Made by a program: the position numbers and the translations under genes. From Rohdeia mirabilis (GTDB lineage: Bacteria; Planctomycetota; UBA1135; GCA-002686595): a DNA stretch of 64,000 bases. The notes beneath the pieces are model-generated. The model did not search any database. It was given only the letters and a program-made list of their open reading frames with translations, and was not told the DNA's origin. This document shows positions 27,497 to 34,189 of this stretch, piece after piece (the first letter of the stretch is position 1; each line of letters starts with the position of its first letter). Location of the stretch: NCBI GenBank assembly GCA_007750655.1, contig CP036290.1, forward strand, positions 4,154,001 to 4,218,000. The letters are read 5' to 3'.

Positions 27497-28906
27497 TCAG
27501 CGCAGGTCGCCGCCGACCGACTCGAGCGCGGTGGACAGGAGCGCTCGCAGCGTGTCGTCGTCGCTGCCGCCGAGGCCGCTGGGGCGCACGTCGGTCGGCA
27601 CTTCGGCCACCAGCGCACGCACCAGTTCGTCGAGGAGGTCCGGCCGCAGGTCGTCGACCTCTTCGGGACCCTTCATGACACGCAGAACGAGGTTCGGACC
27701 GCCCGGGACGCGCACGCGATAGCACTCGATGTCGCAGCCCAGCTCGCCCCACATCGTCGGGCCCTCGGTCGCATCGAAACGCGCCGCCACGAGGTCCGCG
27801 ATGCGCGCGCTCGCGCCCGGCTCGAGCGCGTACTCGGTCGGCCGGCCCGTGCCGACGACGAGCCGATCGTCGTCCGCGATCGCGACGAAGTACTCGCCGC
27901 GGCGGCAGGAACGGATCTCGAGGCCCAACACGCCGTCGACGACCACGTCGGTCGAACGCGCGAAGGCCGGCGGGCGGCGTTCGTCGGCTCCGACGCGCGC
28001 TTCGATGGCCGCGCCGAGAGCCGTGAGCGCCGCGTGGTTGGCCGGATCGTTCGGATCGACGCCCGGCTGGTAGCCGAAGAGCGCACGGTCGTCGAGCAGG
28101 CGCCGCAGGACGCGCGCCGACTCGTAGCGCGCGCTCTCGCCCGTCTCGAGGTCGAAGAAGCGATCCGTGCGCGACAGGTCCTCGAACAACCAGCGCAAGG
28201 CGTAGGCGCGGTCCCACTGCACCAACAGGTCCGCCGCCGCGCGTCGCACGACGTCGCTCCGATCCTCGAGTGCGGCTTCGAGCATGGGCACGAGCGAACG
28301 GTCGTCGCGGGTCGCGATCGAACTCAACGCGGCCGCGCGCACCGACGAGAGCGGGTCCGCGAGCAGGGGCTCGAAGCGCGCCCACTCGTCGTCGCGCGCG
28401 GTCTCGGCCAACCACTTGGTCGCGGCCGGCCGGTACGGGTAGTCGGCGTCGGTCACCGCCTCCCACAGCCGTTCGCGCAGGTCGGGAGCGTCCAACTCGG
28501 CCATCGGACGCAAGAGGTCCGGCCCGAGCCGCGCGAGGTCGTGGGTGGTCGTGCCGACGACCTGGCGCACGGCGAGCACGGCCGCCTCCCCCATCGCGCT
28601 CAGGCGTTGCGCCGCCTGCGGACGCTTGGCGAGCGTCCCTTCGCACGCGATCGAGACCATGCGCTCCGCCAGGGCGCGCTCCTCGGCGATCGGATCCGCT
28701 GCGTCGGCGCTCGCGTCGGCGACGGGTGCCGCGGCGTCCGGCGACTCGGCCACCGGTGACTCGGCGGTGGCGTTCGACGCGGGCGCGTCACGCACGTCCG
28801 GCGCGGCGGGCGCCACGGGTTCGGAATCCGAACAGGACGCGATCAGCGCGAGGACCAGGGCGGCGCCGATCGCACGAGCGCTCCGTCCCCCCTTGCTCCG
28901 CACCAT
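27497..28906 (-). CDS. HEAT-repeat lipoprotein of unknown function
   Basis: The product has 469 residues. The signal ending LALIASCSD gives a lipidated Cys. After an Ala/Asp/Ser/Pro spacer (about residues 27-75), residues 80-260 form HEAT-like helical repeats ('RPQAAQRLSAMGEAAVLAVRQVV', 'SVRAAALSSIATRDDRSLVPMLEAALEDRSDVVRRAAADLLVQW'). The C-terminal 200 residues are a separate alpha/beta domain with no family I recognise. It follows the DUF3299 gene by 32 bp on the same strand, so it may be the last gene of the metal-transport-like operon. A slightly longer start at 28936 is possible but would place the signal further in. Confidence 0.75.
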   Translation of the reverse strand: MVRSKGGRSARAIGAALVLALIASCSDSEPVAPAAPDVRDAPASNATAESPVAESPDAAAPVADASADAADPIAEERALAERMVSIACEGTLAKRPQAAQRLSAMGEAAVLAVRQVVGTTTHDLARLGPDLLRPMAELDAPDLRERLWEAVTDADYPYRPAATKWLAETARDDEWARFEPLLADPLSSVRAAALSSIATRDDRSLVPMLEAALEDRSDVVRRAAADLLVQWDRAYALRWLFEDLSRTDRFFDLETGESARYESARVLRRLLDDRALFGYQPGVDPNDPANHAALTALGAAIEARVGADERRPPAFARSTDVVVDGVLGLEIRSCRRGEYFVAIADDDRLVVGTGRPTEYALEPGASARIADLVAARFDATEGPTMWGELGCDIECYRVRVPGGPNLVLRVMKGPEEVDDLRPDLLDELVRALVAEVPTDVRPSGLGGSDDDTLRALLSTALESVGGDLR

Positions 28907-28938
28907 CGAGCCTCTCCGCACGGTCCGAGCGCGCACGC

Positions 28939-29415
28939 TCAGTAGATCTCGCCCTTGAGCCGGAAGAGGCTGACGACGAAGCCGTCCTCGTCCTCCACCT
29001 CGCCGACCGACAGCTTGCCGAGCACTTCGAACTCACCGGGGATCGGGCCCGTGTCGCCGCGCTTCAAGGTCACGTCGATGAAGTGGTGCGGCAGCAGGCG
29101 TTCGTTGCACTGGCACGACTCCGCCACGAGCGGGAACTGATCGACGACGTCCTCGACGCCCTGGTACATGAAGCCGCGGATGATCACGCGCCGGCCGTCG
29201 TAGCGCAGGAGATCCTCGGGGATCGGGTCCCCGACCTCCCACTCGAACGAGGTCAGGTCGCGCACGTCGAGCTCGACCGGGTCCAGCAACGCCGCCGGAT
29301 CGGATGCAGCGGGGCAGGAACCCGCCGGGATCGACGGAGCTTCGGCGGGCGCGCTCGGAAGCAGCGCGGGCACGGCGGCGGCCACGAGGCCGATGATCGA
29401 TCGGGTGGAGAACAT
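28939..29415 (-). CDS. DUF3299 protein (ZrgE-like), copy 1
   Basis: The product has 158 residues with a signal peptide ending about residue 25 (APAEA). The DUF3299 core is visible as 'YDGRRVIIRGFMYQG' and 'FPLVAESCQCNERLLPHHFIDVTLK', ending in 'SVGEVEDEDGFVVSLFRLKGEIY'. DUF3299 proteins are periplasmic and often lie in metal-transport operons. Two related genes lie just upstream on the same strand. A Cys-x-Cys pair (CQC) replaces the C-x-F/H pattern seen in the third copy. Confidence 0.8.
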   Translation of the reverse strand: MFSTRSIIGLVAAAVPALLPSAPAEAPSIPAGSCPAASDPAALLDPVELDVRDLTSFEWEVGDPIPEDLLRYDGRRVIIRGFMYQGVEDVVDQFPLVAESCQCNERLLPHHFIDVTLKRGDTGPIPGEFEVLGKLSVGEVEDEDGFVVSLFRLKGEIY

Positions 29416-29730
29416 TGCAGGTCGGGTTCGGCGCGCGGCGCGGCGGCCTGGAAGGAGCATCGGCCACGGTGGTCGGAAGCGTCAAGGAGGATCGTGGGAG
29501 CCGGACCGCTGGGTCCACCATGGGCGCCATGGGCCAACCCTCGGAGCCCCCTGGGCGCAGCCACCTCGGGCGCGCAGCGGGGCCCCGGATCGGACGTCGC
29601 TCGCTCGGGACCGGCTCGGCGCCGAGCGGGAGCGAGCGTCCGGGGCACCCCCGGGACGAAGCTCGACGGGGCGCGCGCCTCTACGCGCTCCGGCCGCGCC
29701 CGTTCGATCCGACGTGCCGCGAGTTCTCGT
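29416..29730. other. Intergenic region before DUF3299 copy 1
   Basis: This stretch separates copy 1 from the rest of the leftward operon. Apart from small GGCGCC/ATGGGCGCCAT-type palindromes near 29518-29535 I see no gene and no strong promoter motif. It could supply copy 1 with its own promoter. Confidence 0.35.
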
Positions 29731-29822
29731 GGTGTGACTCGCTCTGTCGAGGCATGGCGGCGTTCCGTAAGGGACGCTGCCGACATCGGGGAAGGCCGTG
29801 CCCCGAGAGAGCGAATCACACC
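29731..29822 (-). repeat. 92-nt imperfect long hairpin next to DUF3299-like stop
   Basis: Arms of about 29 nt (29731-29759 and 29794-29822) pair with four mismatches or wobbles (GGTGTGAC...against ...AATCACACC), and an inner hairpin (GCGTTCC-GTAA-GGGACGC, 29759-29776) sits inside. It begins 1 nt past the stop codon of the DUF3299-like gene (transcribed leftward). It could end transcription or be a remnant of a small palindromic mobile element; the outer GGTGTG end recalls REP-type repeats. Confidence 0.55.
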
Positions 29823-29823
29823 G

Positions 29824-30606
29824 CTAGCGCCGTTCGACCCCGACGTCCGACGCGCGCTCGACCTCGAGGAAGTAGAGCCCTTCGAAGAGCCCGAGCTCGT
29901 CGCGTCGCTCCTCCACGTCGAAGCGCCCGACGAGTCGCAGCGGCGTCCACGGATCCACCTCGAGCCGCAGCGCGGGGTCGACGCGCACGTGGACCCGTCC
30001 GCCCGCCGCGGGGAAGCCGCCGAGGCAGCAGGACAGGGGCAAGGGCGTCAGCATCAGCTCGACCACCGCGTCGCCCGCCCGTCGGTCGACCGTGCCGAAG
30101 CCGTCGAGGACGACGCGTCGGCCCGAGGAGGCCAGAACGGTCCCGTCGATCACCTGCTCGAGGGGCGGCCGCTCGGCGCTCGCCATGAGTGCGGGGGACT
30201 CGTAGTCCGGCGCCGACAGCGTGCTCCAGGAGAGCGCGACGGCGTCGAGGGCGCGCGCGGTCGCCGCGGTGGGTTCGGCGAGGTCGCCGTGGTCGGCCAC
30301 GTGCCCGGACGCTCCGGGACGATCACGCGCCGGGTCGACGAACTCGGGCAGGGGCGCAAGCAGCGCGAGGTCGAGTCCACCCTCCGCGTTCACCGAAGCG
30401 TCCGTCGCGCGCCCGGAGTCGGGATCGGCGTCCTCGAGCGCGCGCTCCACCTCGGCCGCTCCGGTCGCGGCGTCCGGCGCAGGCGCACCCGACCCTTCGG
30501 ACCCGGGTTCCAGCTCGCACCCCGCGACCAACAGCACGAAGAGCGCCGACGCCGCCCCCTTTCGCGCCGCACGCTCCGACCGTGGCCAGCGCGGCGCGCC
30601 GTTCAC
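29824..30606 (-). CDS. DUF3299-like lipoprotein, copy 2 (diverged)
   Basis: The product has 260 residues. The GTG start at 30606 overlaps the stop of the preceding copy-3 gene (GTGA). A lipoprotein signal ends LLVAGCELEP. After a Pro/Ala/Glu-rich spacer, 'LSWSTLSAPDYES' and 'VIDGTVLASSGRRVVLDGFGTVD...LMLTPLPLSCCLGGFPAAGGRVHVRVD' match the pattern of DUF3299 proteins, including the Cys-Cys and 'PLRLVGRFDVEERRDELGLFEGLYFLEVE' end. It is more diverged than its neighbours. Function presumed similar: a periplasmic component of the metal-transport-like cluster. Confidence 0.7.
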   Translation of the reverse strand: MNGAPRWPRSERAARKGAASALFVLLVAGCELEPGSEGSGAPAPDAATGAAEVERALEDADPDSGRATDASVNAEGGLDLALLAPLPEFVDPARDRPGASGHVADHGDLAEPTAATARALDAVALSWSTLSAPDYESPALMASAERPPLEQVIDGTVLASSGRRVVLDGFGTVDRRAGDAVVELMLTPLPLSCCLGGFPAAGGRVHVRVDPALRLEVDPWTPLRLVGRFDVEERRDELGLFEGLYFLEVERASDVGVERR

Positions 30607-31352
30607 TTCTGCACGTCGATGTGGTCGACCTTGATCCGATAGAGGCTCATCAGGAAGCCCCAGCGGTCGTACTCCTCGCCCAGTTCGAGCGTGCCGACCA
30701 CGCGCACCACGCGGTAGGCGAGGAACGACGCACCACCGATCGGCGTGGCGTCGCACTCGATCCACTCGTCGGCGCGCGGCAGGGTTCCGAAGTGACAACC
30801 GGGCGGGAAGGGCGAGACGATGAACGAGACGAGCTTGCGGTTCTCGTCGTCGAACACGTCCGGGACCATGAACCCCATCAACGCGACCTGCTTGCCTTCG
30901 AGGGCCAGGATCTCGGGCGGGAAGATCTCCTCGTTCGGTCGCACCGAGCCGTCTTGACTGCTCTTCTGCTCGTAGTCGGGCAGCGCGAGCGTCTCGTAGT
31001 CGATGCCGATCACACCTTCCGGGAGCTCGGGCAGCCCGAAGGCCGTTCCGGCTTCCTGCACGCGACCGTGGGTCACGAGACCGTTGGGCGTCGTCGAACC
31101 ACCGGCCGCGCCAGCAGCCGCCACGTCGGCAGTCCCTTCGGCGCCGGGCTGCTGCATCAACGGAGCGCCGCGCACCGGAACCGCCGGTGCTTCGAGACGC
31201 TCCGCCGTGTTGATCGACGCGGCTTGGATCGACGCGTAGCCCGCGCCGAGCACGAGCGTCAGCGCGAGGATGCTGGTGACGAGCAGCACCGGTCGCACGG
31301 CGTCGCCGCCGCCTCCGCCGCCATCGGTCGGGATCGGGATGTCAGTGGTCAT
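30603..31352 (-). CDS. DUF3299 protein (ZrgE-like), copy 3, membrane-anchored
   Basis: The product has 249 residues. A single membrane segment (about residues 21-45) follows a Gly-rich N-terminus (TDGGGGGGD). The periplasmic part has a linker and then the DUF3299 core: 'IDYETLALPDY', 'ILALEGKQVALMGFMVPD', 'VSFIVSPFPPGCHFGTLPRADEWIE' and 'YRVVRVVGTLELGEEYDRWGFLMSLYRIKVDHI'. ATG at 31352 overlaps the His-rich gene by 11 bp, and its stop overlaps the start of copy 2, so these genes are coupled. The C-x-F pair here may bind metal. Confidence 0.82.
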   Translation of the reverse strand: MTTDIPIPTDGGGGGGDAVRPVLLVTSILALTLVLGAGYASIQAASINTAERLEAPAVPVRGAPLMQQPGAEGTADVAAAGAAGGSTTPNGLVTHGRVQEAGTAFGLPELPEGVIGIDYETLALPDYEQKSSQDGSVRPNEEIFPPEILALEGKQVALMGFMVPDVFDDENRKLVSFIVSPFPPGCHFGTLPRADEWIECDATPIGGASFLAYRVVRVVGTLELGEEYDRWGFLMSLYRIKVDHIDVQK

Positions 31353-31905
31353 GGCCGTCCGTCTCCGCCCGCTCGTCGGTCCCGTCCGGGTACGGGAAAC
31401 TGGTCGTGTCGAAGGTCTGGCCGCGACTCGTGATCGCGCCGAAGGTGCCGTCGAATCGCTCGACGCCGACCAGGCGCGCGTCGGTCGCGGCGAAGCGCGA
31501 GGTGTCCCCGACGGTCTCGCCGGTCGTGCCGCTGGCGACGGCGAGCAGCTCGACGGTGAAGGGTTCGACGCCCGGTGCATCGACGGTGAGCGCGATCGAC
31601 GCCTGCGCGAGCTTCTCGTAGTTCTCGCAGTGCGGGCCGAGCGCCCAGGCGGTCACCGCGCCGGTGGCCGGATCCACGAGCACCTCCATGTGCGCGAACT
31701 CCTCGGCCAGGACGACGAGCGTCCCGCCGTTGCGCGCTTCGTGCGCGTGGCCATCGTCGTCGTGACTGTGCCCGTGATCGTGGTCGTGGTCGTGGTCGTG
31801 ATCGTGGTCACTGGCGTCGTGCCCACAGCCGGGCGACAGGGGCAGCGTCAGTGCGAGGAGCCAGGTGAGGACGACGGAGCGGCGGGTGGTGGTGCGGTGG
31901 CGCAT
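31342..31905 (-). CDS. His/Asp-rich metal-binding lipoprotein of the transporter operon
   Basis: The product has 187 residues. A signal with Cys27 (LSPGC) is followed by an alternating Asp-His run and further His (residues 29-56), a likely Zn/Ni/Co sponge. The rest, 'GGTLVVLAEEFAHMEVLVDPATGAVTAWALG', is a small beta-rich domain found in Planctomycetota beside cation carriers. It lies between the ABC permease and DUF3299 genes, the position of the His-rich periplasmic protein in zrg-type zinc operons. The run is coded by GTGGTC/GTGATC hexamers (about 31765-31815) that could slip and change its length. Confidence 0.75.
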   Translation of the reverse strand: MRHRTTTRRSVVLTWLLALTLPLSPGCGHDASDHDHDHDHDHDHGHSHDDDGHAHEARNGGTLVVLAEEFAHMEVLVDPATGAVTAWALGPHCENYEKLAQASIALTVDAPGVEPFTVELLAVASGTTGETVGDTSRFAATDARLVGVERFDGTFGAITSRGQTFDTTSFPYPDGTDERAETDGHDH

Positions 31906-32036
31906 GGTGGATCGGCGGAGGTTCGGACGGTTCTGGTGCGGCGGCCCGGGTCCGTGCCGTTCGCACAGTGGACCGGATCGCGGCGTGCGTGGGTTGCAGG
32001 ACTGTCGAAGCGTCTTGCGGAGCGAGACCCGTTGCC

Positions 32037-33287
32037 TCAGCTCGTCGGACGCAGGTTCTCGGCCACTTCCGTGGCGTAGGCGCGGGCCGCGGGCAGGATC
32101 CCAGCGGCGATGCCCAGGAGCGCGGCCCCCGGGAGGACCCAGGCGAAGACCGGCTGCCAGACGAAGACCTCGAGGAGCACGCCCACCTCGCTCTTCAGAT
32201 AGGCCGCGGCCGCCAGGCCCACGAGTCCGTACAGCAGGTAGCCGAGCGCCGCGCCGATGACGGCGATCGCGCTGGCCTCGAGGACGATCGCGCTGAACAC
32301 GGTGCGCCGCCGGGCGCCCAGAGCGCGCAGGATCGCGAACTCGCGCCGCCGCTCGTTCATCGTGTTCCACAGGGCCGCGAGGATCGACAGAGCGCCCTCG
32401 AAGATGACGAGGAACGCCACGGCGCGCAGCACGTCCACCGCGCGCCCCAGCTTGTCGAAGATATCGGCCATGACGCCGCTGATCGGCGCCGCCAAGGTCG
32501 CCACCGTGCCCTGACGGTTGATCTGTTCGCTGAGCGTGCGCGCGCGCCGCGGACTCGAGAGCTTCATCAGCACCGCGCTGACCTCCTTGTGCTCGTCCGG
32601 GATCTCGGTCGCGGCGTCGGGGCGGTAGTCCTCGCCCGTACCGCGCAGCACGTGGCCGTCCATGCGGAAGATGCCGTCGATCGGGATGAAGATGACCCGG
32701 TCGATCGGCGTGCCGGTGGGCTCGAGCACGCCGACCACGGTGTACGTGGTCTGGTGCACGTACTGGCTGTCGGCGCTGAATCCGTGGATCGGTTCGAAGG
32801 TCGAGCCGAGCTTCAGACCCGTGGCACGCGCCGCCTGGGAACCGACGACCGCCTCTGCGCGCGTGGAGTCGAAGAACGTGCCCGGCGGCACGACCGCGAG
32901 CGACTTGTCGTCGCCGAACGTCCACTCGTTGAACAGGGTGTCGGACGTTCCGACGAGGCGGAAGCCCGCGTAGTTGTCACCGACCGCGTAGGGCACGGCC
33001 AGGTCCACGCCGGGCGTGGCGGCGATCTCCTCGTAGAGCGTCCACGGGATGTTCCCGGGCGAGGTCTCGAGGTGGAAGACGGCGTTGAGGACGAGCTGCA
33101 GCTCGCTGCCGCGCGCGCCGAGCACCGCGTCGAAGCCCACGTCGCTGGTGAACGCCGCGCGCGCCTGCCGTTCGAGGCTGAAGACGCTCAGGACGAGGCC
33201 CGAGGCCAGCGCGCACACGAGGACGGTCACGACGCTGGACAGCGCGTGCTGGCGCAGCGAGCGCCCCACGATCCACAGGAGGGTCAT
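32037..33287 (-). CDS. ABC transporter permease, FtsX/MacB type
   Basis: The product has 416 residues. One membrane segment at about 15-37 is followed by a MacB-type periplasmic core domain (about 38-270; 'SLERQARAAFTSDVGFDAVLGARGSELQLVLN') and three C-terminal membrane segments ('VAFLVIFEGALSILAALWNTMNERRREFAILRALGARRRTVFSAIVLEA'), the standard FtsX layout. The start overlaps the ATPase stop (ATGA). Such MacB-type transporters usually work by mechanotransmission rather than by a membrane channel, moving a periplasmic protein or ligand. Together with the His-rich and DUF3299 neighbours, metal handling is the best guess. Confidence 0.85.
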   Translation of the reverse strand: MTLLWIVGRSLRQHALSSVVTVLVCALASGLVLSVFSLERQARAAFTSDVGFDAVLGARGSELQLVLNAVFHLETSPGNIPWTLYEEIAATPGVDLAVPYAVGDNYAGFRLVGTSDTLFNEWTFGDDKSLAVVPPGTFFDSTRAEAVVGSQAARATGLKLGSTFEPIHGFSADSQYVHQTTYTVVGVLEPTGTPIDRVIFIPIDGIFRMDGHVLRGTGEDYRPDAATEIPDEHKEVSAVLMKLSSPRRARTLSEQINRQGTVATLAAPISGVMADIFDKLGRAVDVLRAVAFLVIFEGALSILAALWNTMNERRREFAILRALGARRRTVFSAIVLEASAIAVIGAALGYLLYGLVGLAAAAYLKSEVGVLLEVFVWQPVFAWVLPGAALLGIAAGILPAARAYATEVAENLRPTS

Positions 33288-33973
33288 CGGGTCGCCTCCG
33301 CGGTCGCCGGCCGGGCCGTGTTGATGTCGGAGAGGTCCACGCAGCGGTCGAAGCGCTCGAGCACGGCCTCGTCGTGGCTGACCAGGAGCAGGGCCGCCCC
33401 CGCGTCGGTGCACATCGAACGCATCAGTTCGAGCGCCTCGCCCGCGTGGGTCGGATCGAGGTTGCCGGTGGGCTCGTCGGCCAGCACGAGTCGCGGTCGG
33501 TTCGCCAGCGCGCGCGCGACGGCCACGCGCTGCTGCTGGCCGACCGAGAGCTGCCCCGGCCGGTAGTGGAGTCGATCGCCGAGTCCGAGACGCTCGAGCA
33601 GCCCCTGCGCGGCGCTGCGATCGCGCCCGGGCCCGAAGGCCATGCCCAGGACCACGTTCTCGAGCGCCGTGTAGCCCTGCAGCAGGTTGAAGGTCTGGAA
33701 GACGTAGCCGAGGTGCCGGGCCCGGAAGCGGTCGCGCGCCGCCTCGGACAGGGTCGTGATCTCCGTGCCGCCGATGCGGATGTGGCCCGCGTCGGGCAGA
33801 CCCAGCCCCGCGATGAGGTTGAGCAGAGTCGTCTTGCCCGACCCGCTGCGGCCGCGCAGCGCCATCTGCTCGCCCTCGCCGACGGCCAGGCTCTCGACCC
33901 GCAGCACGTCCTGGCGCCTCCCTTCGGGGTCCAGGTAGCTCTTCGCGAGCCCTTCGATCTCGAGCAGATTCAT
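33284..33973 (-). CDS. ABC transporter ATP-binding protein (LolD/MacB family)
   Basis: The product has 229 residues. Walker A GRSGSGKTT (41-49), 'YVFQTFNLLQGYTALENV' (Q-loop), signature LSVGQQQRVAVARAL, Walker B LVLADEPTGNLD and the switch His in LLVSHDEAVLERFDRCVDL are all intact. This is the MacB/LolD/FtsE branch, pairing with the FtsX-type permease of the next gene. ATG at 33973 is preferred to the one 12 bp upstream. It is the first gene of a leftward operon of five or more genes and is divergent from the hybrid kinase across about 216 bp. Confidence 0.88.
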   Translation of the reverse strand: MNLLEIEGLAKSYLDPEGRRQDVLRVESLAVGEGEQMALRGRSGSGKTTLLNLIAGLGLPDAGHIRIGGTEITTLSEAARDRFRARHLGYVFQTFNLLQGYTALENVVLGMAFGPGRDRSAAQGLLERLGLGDRLHYRPGQLSVGQQQRVAVARALANRPRLVLADEPTGNLDPTHAGEALELMRSMCTDAGAALLLVSHDEAVLERFDRCVDLSDINTARPATAEATR

Positions 33974-34139
33974 GCCGCGGAGCATAGCCACGGCTCGAAT
34001 CGGGACTTGCACCGCCGTCGAAGGGTCCGAGCCGCGATCCGACGGCGGCGGGCCGTCCGACGTCGTGGGCCGCCAGGTCGGGCACGGTCGAGTCTCGGGG
34101 CGACGGGGGTGCAGAGGCGGCGCGATCCTGCCGATAGAA

Positions 34140-34154
34140 GAATCAAATCGATTC
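34140..34154. promoter_or_regulatory. Candidate operator: GAATC-N5-GATTC dyad in the divergent region
   Basis: A perfect 5-bp dyad GAATC(AAATC)GATTC sits in the only AT-rich patch between the leftward ABC operon and the rightward hybrid kinase, 36 bp before the kinase start. The location suits a repressor or autoregulation. No match to a known zinc-regulator (Zur) box is evident. Confidence 0.25.
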
Positions 34155-34189
34155 GGGCGCCCCCCCTCCAATCCGTGCCCGGCCCCACC

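Noticed and set aside
29416-29730. A small coding gene between the DUF3299 copies
   Set aside because: Open frames here are composed of Arg/Gly/Pro runs with no start context or homology.
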